Both the position numbers and the translations under genes were made by a program. A DNA stretch of 64,000 bases from assembly GCA_030704615.1 (NCBI GenBank), contig CM060732.1:50449053-50513052 (forward strand). The letters run 5' to 3'. This DNA comes from Takakia lepidozioides. Taxonomy: Eukaryota; Streptophyta; Takakiopsida; Takakiales; Takakiaceae. How positions within the stretch are numbered: position 1 is the stretch's first letter; every line of letters begins with the position of its first letter. The notes below the pieces were generated by a model. It made no database searches. It saw only the letters and a list, made by a program, of their open reading frames with translations, and was not told the origin of the DNA. Shown here one piece after another: positions 23,311-34,239 of this stretch.

Positions 23311-24300
23311 CTCACACAAGCAGTCTCAAGCTAGCTACTGTGCATGAGTGGGATTTGACTTCCTCAACTGTAGTGGTTTCTGGAACACTCACATCATGAA
23401 TGAGTAGATTTAAACACTGCAGTTCATTCAGTATCTGCCCAACACTTAATACTACACTGTAAAACAATTAATGATGGTGTCTACCATGTAGGCAAGTCCC
23501 TGCAAACATTTGCTACAACAGATTCAGTCAATCGGACTCCCCTACTACTAGAGTTCACATCACATGGCTGTCAACCAGTCTGTCAGAAAAAACCTTGAAC
23601 TTAACTAGGTAGCAAAAGAGGTGGAACTAAACATTGTGAGGTCTAAGTACTAAAACACACAGCAAAGACACCAATTTCCACCTACTGTCTTGGTACCATT
23701 CATCAAGAGGGGGTGTTTCCTCCTTTGTAATATCCATACCATGTAACACAAGTATTGTTTTGGTTCCCTGCCAAAGCAGACAGCCCAGTAGAGACTTAAA
23801 TTGACCACTGCACATACAGATCAAGCCCCACCTTAGAACATAATGTTGTAATCTCTCCAACTCAAACACGCCCCTTGAATCCCAGTATGCCTAAGCATTT
23901 TCTCCAAATCAGAGAAGACCTCAACACACAAGCATATTATGACAATTGCTTCTTCACGGAGTCGTTCATTGCAATCCAAATGCTCCAGCCTTTGCACAGG
24001 ATAGAGAAGGTCAACATGACCAGCACCTTCCACGTCACTTACACACATATACACACAAAAAGAACTTGCCTCAAGGCTGAATGGGTCCTTTTGTTATGGA
24101 AATCACTTTGTGCACACCGGACCACTCTGTCACAACTATAATTACGTCAGCTGTGGTGGCCATGAAGAGATAGAGACACATTTTAAAATTGTGGGTCTAT
24201 GACTGTAAAATCCAAGGCTCGTTACAAATTCATTTTATACAAAGCAGTGATCAGGCAACAGTCATTTACAGTAGGGTACTTGTGATTTGTGTCTAAGTTT
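23311..24300. other. No recognised feature
   Basis: No domain or repeat identified. Short open frames near 23627-24141 on both strands have no motif I recognise. Confidence 0.5.
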
Positions 24301-24304
24301 TCAG

Positions 24305-24408
24305 TCACTTGGACTTCCCCTTTGACGTCCCACGTTTATGAGGTTGAGCAGCAGCACGGGTTGTCTTTGCTATAGAGATCCCTTGGACACAGACTTGGCC
24401 ATCATTTT
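24305..24408 (-). CDS. Possible terminal exon of an unknown gene
   Basis: On the - strand an acceptor-like GTGTAAG is followed by ENDGQVCVQGISIAKTTRAA and a basic end (HKRGTSKGKSK) before TGA at 24305. Composition looks coding, but I do not recognise it and the exon is short. It could also be chance sequence downstream of the NTRC remnant. Confidence 0.2.
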
Positions 24409-24634
24409 CCTTACACAACAATTACCTTGGTGCAGACTAACATTTTCCTAAAACTCAAGAAATGGATTTTGCTTCATCCAATCTGGTTGCCAAAGGAGTA
24501 TAAAGACAAATATCAGCTTTCAGAGAGCACATTTTTCACTTTATGCAATTTCTGCGGGCAGCTAAGTGACCTACACTAATGGTAGCAAAAATAAGATTTG
24601 AATATAGACAAACAATGAGCAGTCTCTACACCAG

Positions 24635-25681
24635 TCATTTGTTTGCCTCAATGAATTCGCGGTACTCCCTTTTCATTTTGACACCAGCTATATCCCTGCA
24701 AACAAGAACAACCCAATTCAGCATAACTAACATCGTGCCTTTGTTATCAGCTGAAGAGCCATCCCACTCTGCGAAACCAAAACGAAATCTCTCTCTCTGA
24801 CTCTCCTTGAGTTTGTCCCTGTCCCTTATTGTGCCTTAGTTCCAAGAATTACCTTTGCCAGCTGTTTCAGTCTCAAATAATAATAGAGCTTCGGCTAGTG
24901 CCCTAGCTGTGTTTACGTGGCTACACTCTAAAACAAAACAGGGGCATTTGAACAGTTGAAGTGACTTGTGTGTGATAGAACCACTTTAAGCCTGTATGAC
25001 CAAAAACCAGCATGAAGCCATCTTTGCCTAGACTATGCTGAGAAGGCCTGTATGCTCCTCTCCCATGAATAAAGCTTGACACCATGGCATTCTTCATCCT
25101 TCTTCAGATGTCCAGGCAGTATGCAAAAGAGCCTGAGGTCTGCACCTTATTAACAATAGGTTTGAGTGTTTGGCAAAGCCCGCAAGTAGGTGAAGTGTAC
25201 ATGACCCCAAGCAACCGAGGGCTCTCATGATACAGTTTCCTTAGCGCGTACTATATAAAAGGAAGACAATTAGAGGACTCTTTGATGGATACAATACTAC
25301 AAAACGCTGATGCTTTATCGGACATTTACTTTCACTCAAACACAATGGACCCACCTCTCAGTTCATGCTCAAATCAAAGGCTCTGTTGCGTTGAAATCGA
25401 TAAAAAGAAGAGACAGGTCATCAAATCACCATCACTCGTACAGTAACTGGGCCCTAAACTTGCTGAAATATGTTCACTACCAAAACTAAGAGGACAACGT
25501 TCAGTTTATGATCACAGTTGTCCAGCACAGCATCATAGGCGATTAAACAGTAGGGCAATGAATGAATGAACACCACCAGGCTACAGTATCACGAGAGCGA
25601 CATGACCTCTTGGTTACCTGAAGATCTCCGGCAGCATATACACCCTCCACTGACGTATCAGTGCTGTTTTTCGATTCTTTC
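24635..25681 (-). pseudogene. NTRC: NTRC (chloroplast NADPH-thioredoxin reductase C) remnant
   Basis: Three exon-like pieces lie in order on the - strand. At 25681-25618: STDTSVEGVYAAGDLQ before a GTAACC donor, the GVFAAGD motif of thioredoxin reductases. At 25250-25146: [21 protein letters not shown] and LKPIVNK before a GTGCAG donor, the thioredoxin-domain active-site exon. At 24695-24635: GVKMKREYREFIEANK and TGA, the NTRC C-terminus. NTRC is a nuclear-encoded plastid enzyme that reduces 2-Cys peroxiredoxin. I could not find the exons between these pieces (TAAGSGC region; second half of the thioredoxin fold) or the N-terminal FAD domain. The 5' side runs into a dispersed repeat at about 25670. 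The active site reads CGLC rather than CGPC. Confidence 0.8.
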
Positions 25682-25870
25682 CTGTTGCCACATTGGCAGT
25701 AACATGTTAAGATCACTCCAAAACCACCATAGATCCACCAACGAGCTACCATGCAGAGTTCAACATCGGAATTTAGGGACGACTATGATAACAGGATCTC
25801 AGGGCCGAGTTTCATGAGAGGTAAAACAGGCTGAAACAGGTCGAAGAAGAAGGTGCCCTCACCACATTGC
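25676..25870 (-). repeat. Piece of PPR-leader repeat truncating NTRC
   Basis: CCTGTTGCCACATTGGCAGT and the following bases match the recurrent leader repeat seen at 31640, 44710, 50530, 52860 and 59400. Then comes the GAAGAAGGTGCCCTCACCAC stretch also found at 34190 and 49825. Confidence 0.75.
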
Positions 25871-25954
25871 GTGAAACCCCTCCGCGCTCGAGCACGCCCT
25901 TCCCCGCGCTGCTTTTTGGGCATTTCGGGCAGGTTCCAAAGAAATTGACGACGA

Positions 25955-26420
25955 CGAACGTGGCACTATGGCACCCTATTCCTGCTCTACGCTAAACTAG
26001 CTTCCGACCTTCGGTCGTCGCTAGAACTAGGGCTTCGCGTTGCTCCGCACTACTAGCGACGAATTCTGAGAACTAAGAGTGATTCTTTTGATAATTGGAA
26101 ATATATACTATGCAAAAAACATGAGGAACTATGCAAAAGTATAACCGTCATAGGCATACCCCTATCTATGCCCAAGAAGTGAGGGGGAGTTGAACCCCAT
26201 TTTCTGCCCGGTATGCAGACACCTCCCCCCCCCCCCCCCCCCTCCCCCTCCCCCTCCCCCTACCCTTCCGTCCGTCCGTCCGTCCGTCCGTCCCCAAGTC
26301 CGTCCCCAAGTCCCTCCCCAAGCATCAGACATCACATCAAATAACCATCCCATGTAGCTGCACTGATCGCCCTCCCGAAATAAGGAAAGAAAAAAAAACA
26401 TCCAGAAAAATTGAGAAACC
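25955..26420 (+). repeat. Four-copy dispersed repeat, copy A
   Basis: CTCTACGCTAAACTAGCTTC, then ACTAGCGACGAATTCTGAGA, recur at 41890-41980, 47338-47390 (partial) and 50760-50860. Copies A and 41865-42310 also share a long right part with GATTCTTTTGATAATTGGAA, GCCCAAGAAGTGAGGGG and ATAAGGAAAG. A C-rich microsatellite (about 26226-26290) sits inside. Possibly a short non-autonomous element; ends not defined. Confidence 0.8.
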
Positions 26421-26558
26421 CAAGCCCTCCATAGCTTCCCGACACTGAGCCTCGAAGGAAACAACAAATACCGATGCACACACCTATGGCACTCCCAACA
26501 TTTGGCTGGATCCCACGCAATAGCAAACCAGCACCACGCACACTACACCATTTTAAAT

Positions 26559-27377
26559 TTAATGTTGTTTTGGAAATGGCTCAATTCTTCGATTGTTTAT
26601 GCAATCTCTCAAGTGGGTTCTCATGGCGGATGTTGCGTATCGGAAATGTGCGGGATTTAATCCGAATGCTATATCCGTGGCATAAGCTATTGCAAATATG
26701 CCACATGATGAATTGTTAGTCTGTTGCATGACATCGGCATAGATATAATTGAATTGTGGGACTGGGATTAATTTCGCGAGATGTTCTATTTCGCTCGGTA
26801 GCCGCTTATCCGCGGGCATGCTGGAATCAAACACCGTACATTGACAATTTGTTTCGTTCGGATTTATCATTGTTAGAATCCAATGGTTGTTGTTGACGAA
26901 CACGTGCTGCAAACACTTCTTGGTGTATTTCGTTCTGCCTAGTAGAGTTGAATACGCATGTTGCTGGTAGTTTTGTGTTTCCAGTTCCTGATCAAATAGC
27001 ATTTGCATCCCGGCCGCCAAATGCTGGTCACACAACCATCCATTGTCATCCAAGATGATTTGTTCGTTATGCGCTGTCAATAGGAGATCTTCGTGCCAAT
27101 ATGTTTCTTGGCAGAAATCTGTGTCGGATTGTTTGTCTTCAGAATCGATTTCTATGATTTCGAGCGGTGTGGGAGCTAATTCTGAGCAAGTTTGGTTTTC
27201 ATTTGATTCTATCGGTGTGGGATGTTCGGCTTCAGAATTGGTTGGCATTTTTAATTCTCCGAACGTGTGTCTTGGTTGGAGCGTTTTGGCGGCAAGGTTT
27301 GTATTCACCGTGCTGATGTGTTCCGTGGACTTGTGTGATTTTTGTTTTTGGACATTACAATCGGCTTGTGGAGCCAT
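26559..27377 (-). pseudogene. C48 (Ulp1/SENP-like) protease domain of the Helitron-like protein
   Basis: About 270 residues on the - strand. After an acidic, Ser/Thr-rich linker the C-terminal half has the C48 cysteine-protease signature: NNNHWILTMI (His), CTVFDSS (Asp), YADVMQQTNNSSCGIFAIAY (Gln and Cys). The whole His-Asp-Gln-Cys set is present. C48 enzymes cleave SUMO-type conjugates in the nucleus and are often carried by plant transposons. It is in the same frame as the Pif1 segment before it, separated by one TGA near 27408, so it was probably the C-terminal domain of one protein. Confidence 0.75.
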
Positions 27378-27407
27378 GAACTCTAGTGAGCCTGTCTTGA
27401 ATTTGGC

Positions 27408-29358
27408 TCATTGGATGTCTTCGAACTTAATGTCCCGAAGTATTACTAGTCCTTGTAGGGAACGCAAACGAGACAGGGTGACGTAAATGTTGTGCATGTT
27501 CAAGAGGTGTCCATCTGGTGGTTTTTGCAAGTCGATGATTATCTTGTCGAAAGTTTTGCCTTGGCCTTTGTAGTCGGTTAGGCAGTATGCGGGTATCAGA
27601 GGCAATTGACGTCTGCTGATTTTGAATTTCTTTGGTTTTTTCAGTTCATGATCCTCCGTGTGGTGATAATCGAACGTTCTTGAAACGGGTGAGATGGGCA
27701 CTACGTTTTCTGGGAGATTTTCTAAATTTATGCTACTCAATGTTTGGTGTTGACTAATGAATTCCCCGAAGTCGATTAATACGTGATTTGGTGGGTGCAT
27801 TAAATTATCTTCCCGTATGATCCAATCATCTTCTGTTGTCAAGATCCCCACTATTTATCCGACTGCACCGTTTACAAGCCCCAGTCTAGGATACAAATTG
27901 TCGGTTAGCATGACTGTCATGCATTTGTATAATTTCAGAAATGGAAGAAGGTTGTGGCTTCTATTCCCGAGTACGGTCTGTCGGATTGCGAATTGGAACT
28001 CGTCGCGGAGTGCGTGTTTTTTGTAGGTGTCTGTGGCTACTATGGTGTAGGACGCGTGGTTAGATTTACGTGTGTAGTATTCTATCATTTGGTGATTGAT
28101 GGTGTTCTTTAACTGGTTTCGAGGTACAATATATGTTGCTTTATCCCATGGTTCGTTGAAGAGGTTGATTTTCAGGTTTGACATGAATCTTGTTTGTAAT
28201 AGTTCGAAGTCCGTTTGGGTGAAATTGTCTTCACGTAGATTCTGTAGCAATTTCGCATATTATAGATCGTGGGCTTGTCTCATTTGCTAGGTCAAAATGA
28301 TTGTGTTAGGCCGTATATAATTTTCCCATAGGCTCTTGCCTATAATTTTTTTTTTTTTTGTATTTTGTGAATGTGAATATGGGTTGTATGTTCGTTGAAT
28401 ATAGAGGCGCGTCAGTGACTGGTGGAAACTGCATGAAATCGCCCATGAACATTATGTTGAGTCCTCCGAATGGTAACATGTTTGATTTGAATTTTTGTAA
28501 CTTCAGATGGATATCGGCGATCATGTCGCATCCGACCATAGATACTTCGTCTATAATCAAATAGTCTATCCCAGACCATTCGTTTATGAAACTTTTTGTG
28601 TCGGATTCGTCGACACTCTGGCTGATTTTTAGTCCCAATAGAGCGTGGATGGTTGATCCCCCTATGAGGGTTGCGGCGTTTGCTGTGTAGGCACCGATTT
28701 TCAATATTTAGGGTCTCTTGGTTTTTATGAAGTACGTTTGGATTGCTTTAATTATTTCTGTCTTTCCCGTTCCAGCAGCACCTCCTACATACATTAACGT
28801 TTGTTTTCTTCCATCGAGATGGGGATTTTGTGGATCTATGAAATGTTCAAATGCTGATTCTTGCGAAGTGTTGAGCTTGTATTTTTTTATCACAAAATAT
28901 TTAGCTATTTGATGTTGATCTCCTTTGTGCACGATATTAGGATCTACATCGTAATTGTCGTCATCTGTGATATCCATTGATTCGATTTTTGGAATTTCTC
29001 TCAATTCTGGATTTTTGTGTTGGAGGTTAATGTTTTTGGATGACTGAGTTGCATTTGCAAACTCGTACAGGTCGTTGTCAATGCCGGTGGGCGGATTTTT
29101 GGATTCGCGTAATGTTTTCAACCATTTATTGATTTGGGTTCTATTTGATTTTTTTGTTGCAGTTTGGATCATTCTTTTTTTTGGTGCGGTATGGTGTTGT
29201 GGTGATATTTTCCCGTTGGCATCCATAACGAGCTTGTTGGTAACCTCGGTCACATATTGATTTTCGCTTGTATTGCACATGAGATATTCGATTTGTAATT
29301 TTTGGCCTTTTGTGACTATGTCTTCTGTATGCTGTTGCGACGCTGAATTGTCGTCCAC
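27408..29358 (-). pseudogene. Pif1-family helicase of a Helitron-like element
   Basis: Reading on the - strand: a polar linker, then LNTSQESAFEHF and MYVGGAAGTGKTEIIKAI (Walker A, near 28780), a TAA at about 28706, IGAYTANAATLIGGSTIHAL, DYLIIDEVSMVG (Walker B, near 28550), LPFGGLNIMFMGDFMQFPPV, a frame break near 28255 next to a T homopolymer, then NGAVG, a stop, and AYCLTDYKGQGKTFD with IYVTLSRLRSLQGLVIL (motifs V and VI). This set and order is Pif1/RecD-like, as in Helitron transposases. At least two stops and one frameshift make it inactive. Confidence 0.85.
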
Positions 29359-29371
29359 ATATATATCGTCG

Positions 29372-29974
29372 TCATCGTCTGAGTCCGGAGGTGTCTATGA
29401 CGGGCTGGATCGTATCGTCGTCTTTGTTGATTGGTGTTTTTTTGTTGTGCAAATCAGTTATGTTGGTACGATGTTCAGCGTTGGCGAAGTCAATGTCAGT
29501 GGATTCAAACACCAATCTCAAGATTGATGGTGGAATATCGTTCTCTGGTACTCCATCCAATATGTTGTTATCAATTTGAATGTTCTTGTAACCCGTGTGA
29601 TTGTTTTTCAGCCACGTTAACCAGGTCGTCACAACAAGTCTATGTACGTGTAACAAATTACATGTTTTTACGACATTAATGGGTAGATGTGAAGTGCCGA
29701 CGAAGTGGACGGCGACCATATCCGATAATGAATCTAAGGGAGGTGACAATTTGTTCAACAATTCGACTGTACGGCCTGGATTTTGAGCAAAACTCACCAA
29801 ATTTCCTCTCAATGCGCGTTGTCCATTTCCGCTCTTATTTACATATCGTAATTTGAACAACATGACACGACAACAGTATCTTGCTATCAATGCTTCTTCA
29901 ACCATGGTTAACTTTGGCAAAATGTCGTGAACTTTTCCAATCCACAAACCATTAGCGAGTGCAAATTTTGGCAT
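29372..29974 (-). pseudogene. DUF6570-like N-terminal region of the Helitron-like protein
   Basis: An open stretch of 200 residues starts MPKFALANGLWIGKV, followed by LPKLTMVEEALIARYCCRVM and RGNLVSFAQNP. This wording matches the DUF6570 region usually found before the HUH (Helitron_like_N) domain in Helitron transposases. Here the next frame segment, an Asp-rich linker, leads straight to the Pif1 part. The HUH nuclease with its His-x-His and Tyr motifs is not seen in between. A frame change separates this part from the helicase. Confidence 0.65.
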
Positions 29975-30330
29975 CTTGTGGAACTACAGTTTTTGCAAAT
30001 GAAGATTGTACGTGCAGTATTTGATACTCCTCGTTTGTCCAATAACAACCCATTTAATTCATCCAGTTGATGTTTTGTGTCATTGATCAATTCTTGGGGA
30101 ACGTCTTCTAAGAGAACATGTTCTTCAAAGTGGTTTTCTACTTGTAGGCTTAGCCATTTGTAATTCATCGATTCTCCATTTGAACATATTAGAGGTTGCT
30201 ACGTCTCTGCTGCAAACACAACAATACTAATTGGTGAAAGTCGCATTGTTGATGTATTCGTTGAAGTTGGATAAACAAAACAAGTTGTTTTCCAAGCATA
30301 TTTCTGGTGGGAACAGATTATGCTTTGGCT
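29975..30330 (-). pseudogene. Cys-motif N-terminal segment of the Helitron-like protein
   Basis: Reading down the - strand: PEICLENNLFCLSNFNEYIN, a stop, YCCVCSRDV (CxxC knuckle), NHFEEHVLLEDVPQELINDT and ICKNCSSTRC, in shifting frames. Such paired Cys motifs stand ahead of the DUF6570 region in Helitron proteins and suggest zinc binding. Confidence 0.5.
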
Positions 30331-30476
30331 TTTTTACAGGAGTGCAATACATTTGTTCTCGTTTTCTTTTGAGTTTTTCTTTCTCGTCATTTTCGATTGC
30401 GATATATTTTTGAATTTTTGTAGCACATGTTTGATCTTTGATCAGTGGTTCTTGTGTTTCTGGAATTTGTATTTTC

Positions 30477-30860
30477 CCCTTCGTTTAGCATTTGTTTTGT
30501 CTGGATCTATTTCCGTGGTTTGTGTTGGGTTTTCGGATCTGTATTTGTCCCTTCGTTTAGCATTTGCTTCGTCCGGCTCGGGAGGCGGATGGGATTTCAT
30601 TCCCGTGGTTTGTGGTGGATGTTGTGATCTGTATTTGTCCCTTCGTTTAGCATTTGTTTCATCTGGATCGGGTGGCGGATAGGATTCTATTCCCGTGATT
30701 TGTCAGATCTGTATTTGTCCCTTCGTTTAGCATTTGTTTCGTCCGGATCGGGAGGCGGATGAGATTCTATGCCCGTGGTTTGTGGTGGATGGTCACATTT
30801 GTGTTTGTCCCTTCTTTTAGCATTTGTTTCGTCCGGATCGGGAGGTGGATGTTCACTATG
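30477..30860 (-). repeat. In-frame 90-bp repeats encoding a basic N-terminal array
   Basis: CCCTTCGTTTAGCATTTG (or a one-base variant) begins at 30477, 30549, 30639, 30719 and 30809. Spacings are 72, 90, 80 and 90 bp. On the - strand the unit encodes PDPDETNAKRRDKYR plus HPPQTTGIES. The 72 and 90 spacings keep frame; the 80-bp one has lost 10 bases and breaks it. The array lies upstream of the Cys motif of the Helitron-like protein and was probably its basic N-terminus. Confidence 0.85.
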
Positions 30861-30879
30861 CAACACGTGTTCGTTCCTG

Positions 30880-31030
30880 TGTGGTGGTACACATTAATTA
30901 ATTAATTATTTGTTTTCCAATATTAAGTTTGAATATTAATGGATTTAATTTATTATTATTATTATTATAGGAAAAATGGATAGTGGCCTGGATGAGAACA
31001 TTATTAAATAACAAAATATTGAAATTATGT
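30880..31030. repeat. AT-rich stretch with TTAA and ATT microsatellites
   Basis: ATTAATTAATTAATTA followed by (ATT)n near 30945-30968. No gene. Confidence 0.7.
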
Positions 31031-31139
31031 TTTTAGAAATTATATTTATTCGCTCAGATACCAAAACACACCATTTGCAGGGAAGGAGAGTTTGCCTTAG
31101 TGTCTATGCTGAGTTGCGTCTCCTACTCTCTGTATCTAA

Positions 31140-31910
31140 TAGACATTCACATTTTTCCCTCGGTTGTCCCACCCTTGACTGCGGTCAGAAAAGCATTCAT
31201 TCCATAGCTTCTCCTCATCTCTGTTACATGTTTCTGGATACTTTCTTATTGTCAGTTTGGTAGTATCATGTCAAAATCACTCCAAACTATGTACCATCTA
31301 CCCATGCAGGTTTCTTGTAGCTAACCCTCCACAGGGAATCATAAGTAATCTGGAGCTTGAAATCTGGCCCTCTTGGATGACACACTCTATCCCTGCTCCT
31401 TCAGCTATCCATGCCTCTGCACAGATCATGCATACATCCTTGCATTGCTGTTAGCAGCTGACAATGGCAGCCTAGATTTGTTCCAGCAAACACCCAACTC
31501 AACTTATCACACCAGTTCATATTCTCAATTGCATCTACCACTCTGTAATCCAAAGGCATTTATCTTCCAAGACGGTTGTCCCAACATTGACTGGGGTCAG
31601 AAAAGTATTCATTCCACAGCTTCTCCTCTCTGTTACCTATTTCTGGATACTTTCCTATTGTCACTTTGGCAGTATCATATCAAAGTCACTCCAAACTATC
31701 AAAGGTTCACTCAACCAGCTAACTTGCAAAATTCTTAAAACATGAAAATTTAGGGCGATTCTGATAAGAGGGGAAAACAGAGTGAAATGGGTTGAAGAAG
31801 GTGCCTTGATTAGCATTGCTTGATTTTATCAATTGTGCCGCTGCTGCTGCGGCTTCCAGTTGACCATCTACCCATGCAGGTTTCTTGGAGCTATTTTTCC
31901 ACGGGGAATC
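31140..31910 (-). repeat. PPR-leader repeat, tandem copies
   Basis: Two successive copies. Shared strings are GGGGTCAGAAAAGTATTCAT, CAAAGTCACTCCAAACTATC and CAACCAGCTAACTTGCA. On the - strand each copy runs toward a coding piece reading [20 protein letters not shown] (31800-31900), the first-exon motif of the local PPR family. Probable promoter, 5'UTR and first exon that spread together with PPR copies. Further copies: 44640-44935, 49880-50570, 52440-53070 and 59020-59490. Confidence 0.75.
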
Positions 31911-32110
31911 ACCCCTTCCCGCATCATTGCTCATAGGTCTCCAAAGCCTCCATCCGCGCCTTTGTTGTGCATATCCTGCAATCATCGCACTCCACGACAC
32001 CACATCTCGTTCAGCCATAATGTCAAACACTTCCTTTGCATCCTCGATGCACCCACATTTGGCATTCATGCAGTCCACCAAAAACATCGATATCGCTAGA
32101 AGTTCTTTGT
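31900..32110 (-). pseudogene. PPR fragment joined to a leader exon
   Basis: On the - strand [20 protein letters not shown] and [14 protein letters not shown] run directly into KKPAWVDGQ of the leader exon. The order (module before first exon) is the reverse of a normal gene and marks a rearranged junction. Confidence 0.75.
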
Positions 32111-32663
32111 CGTGAATTTCATAATTGATCTCCGCAGCGGAAAATTTGCGAGAACGAAAACCAACAAGGTAGAGTCGGCCATCGGTACCGTATTAAGAGA
32201 GTACCGTGTCAAGTGTAAGATCCGATGCATCTGCTTCCAAAAAGAATGGTTTAGACGGGTCTGCATGTACCAGTATTGGAGCCGTTGTAAATGTCTGCTT
32301 CAGACTTTCAAATGTGTGGTCAGCCTTCTCGTCCCATACAAATTTGTCCTTCCCTGTGAGTCGTGTCAATGGTGCAGCAATTTTGAAATAGTCTTTGATG
32401 AAGATTCTATAGAAATTTGCAAATCCCAAAAAACATTGTACATCTCGGACCGAAATTGGTTTAATCCACTCGATGACGGTTTGTATTTTCTTCTGATCCA
32501 TAAAGACGTTCAGAATGACATTGGGTACAATTCCAGATTTGACGATGTCACCATGGACCTCTTTGCTCTTTTCCAGAGCTCCCAGGCTTGCACATGCATT
32601 ACAAACAAATGTGATGTGGTTGGGCTTCACCCCTTCGCGCATCAGTTGCTCATAGGTCTCCAA
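32110..32663 (-). pseudogene. PPR fragment fused in frame to a Ty3/gypsy RT-RNase H fragment
   Basis: A 156-residue open frame on the - strand. Residues 1-50 are PPR (YEQLMREGVKPNHITFVCNA, KSGIVPNVILN). From there it reads DVQCFLGFANFYRIFIKDY, IAAPLTRLTGKDKFVWDEKA and PILVHADPSKPFFLEADASD, which is the RT-RNase H connection and RNase H start of Ty3/gypsy elements. The junction at about 32515 keeps the frame. No other element parts lie next to it. Confidence 0.85.
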
Positions 32664-33000
32664 AGCATTCCTACCACACCCGTGTTAAATCCTGCCAACG
32701 TTATATTCAACGTGATCAAAGTTCATTGAGGCATTCCGTTGAACACTCGGTGTGCATTCATGATGCTCTTGCACTTAACATACATGTTCACAAGGGGGTT
32801 GAGGAGAAAAACACTTGGTGTGAATCCACTTTGGATAATGTGACTGAAATGCTCATTGGTTTAAAGGTTGTAGAGCCTCTTTCAGTCTGCCTGCCTCACA
32901 AAGCATCTTCACATGCCCAGAAGAGCAAGAAGAGGCATTATGGACTCCCTATCTTGATCCTCTTTTAGAAGCTGTGGTATGGTTGAGGTGGCTGATTTAA
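32664..33000 (-). pseudogene. Degenerate PPR N-terminal segment
   Basis: On the - strand fragments of an N-terminal part like the one at 49500-49700 (VKMLCEADRLKE, FLLNTLVNMYV) are recognisable but broken. Confidence 0.5.
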
Positions 33001-34140
33001 ATCAGGGCTGCCAGGTCTGCAATGCACACAAACATGATGTGGCCGGGCTGAACCCCTTCCCCCATCATTTGCTCATAGGTCTCCAAAGCCTCCATCCCAC
33101 GTTGTGCATACCCTGCAAGCATCGCACTCCACGACACCACATCTCGTTCAGCCATAGTGTTGTACACTCCCTTTGCATCCTCGATGCACCCACATTTTGC
33201 CTACATGTCCACTAGGGTATTGTTCAAAATGACATTTGGTACAATTCCAGCTCTGAAGGTGTCACCATGGGCCTCCTTCCCCTTTTCCAGAGTTGCCAGG
33301 GCAGTGTTTCGAATGACATTAGGTACAATTCCAGCTTTGATGATATCCCCATGCACCTCTGTGCCCTTCTCCAGGGCTGCCAGGCCTGCAATGCATACAA
33401 ACATGATGTGGCCGGGCTGAACCCCTTCCCCCATCATTTGCTCATAGGTCTCCAAAGCCTCCATCCCACGTCCCTGCTGTGCATACCCTGCAAGCATCGC
33501 ACTCCACGACACCACATCTCATTCAGCCATAGTGTTGAACACTCCCTTTGCATCCCCGATGCACCCACATTTTGCCTACATGTCCACTAGGGTATTGTTC
33601 AAAATGACATTTGGTACAATTCCAGCTCTGAAGGTGTCACCATGGACCTCCTTCCCTTTTTCCAGAGCTGCCAGGGCAGTACAATTCCAGCTTTGATGAT
33701 ATCCCCATGCACCTCTTTGCCCTTCTCCAGGGCTGCCAGGCCTGCAATGCATACAAACATAATGTGGCCGGGCTGGACCCCTTCCCCCATCATTTGCTCA
33801 TAGGTCTCCAAAGCCTCCATCCCACGTCCCTGCTGTGCATACCCTGCAAGCATCGCACTCCACGACACCACATCTCGTTCAGCCATAGTGTTGAACACTC
33901 CCTTTGCATCCCCGATGCACCCACATTTTGCATACATGTCCACTAGGGTATTGTTCATAATGACATTTGGTACAATTCCAGCTCTGAAGATGTCACCACG
34001 GACCTCCTTCCCCTTTTCCAGAGCTGCCAGGGCAGTGTTTAGAATGACATTAGGTACAATTCCAGCTTTGATGATATCCCCATGCACCTCTTTACCCTTC
34101 TCAAGGGTTGCCAGGCTTGCACAAGCATCGCAATGCACAC
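33000..34140 (-). pseudogene. PPR remnant with ~360-bp internal triplication
   Basis: On the - strand PPR modules read [59 protein letters not shown]. The segment containing ATGATGTGGCCGGGCTGA recurs near 33030, 33400 and 33760, a period of about 360 bp. Short modules (NVILNTALAALEKGKEVHGD) are inserted between full ones, so the normal P-L-S spacing is lost. A 179-residue frame (33599-34138) stays open; two others are shorter. Confidence 0.85.
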
Positions 34141-34239
34141 AAATATGATGTGAGAGGGCAAAACAGGTTGAAATAGGTCAAAGAAGAAGATGCCCTCACC
34201 ACATTGTCCTTGAGGTTGTGTCATGACTTGACCGACCAT

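Noticed and set aside
24641..24760. Exon FAEWDGSSADNKG before the NTRC terminal exon
   Set aside because: It reads through the acceptor and has no NTRC homology; more likely intron sequence.
26220..26300. Gly-rich protein ORF on the - strand
   Set aside because: Translation of the C/G microsatellite in the dispersed repeat.
33013..34138. Plus-strand ORFs with SCQGSVSN, HISFSHSV and similar
   Set aside because: Antisense shadows of the - strand PPR modules.
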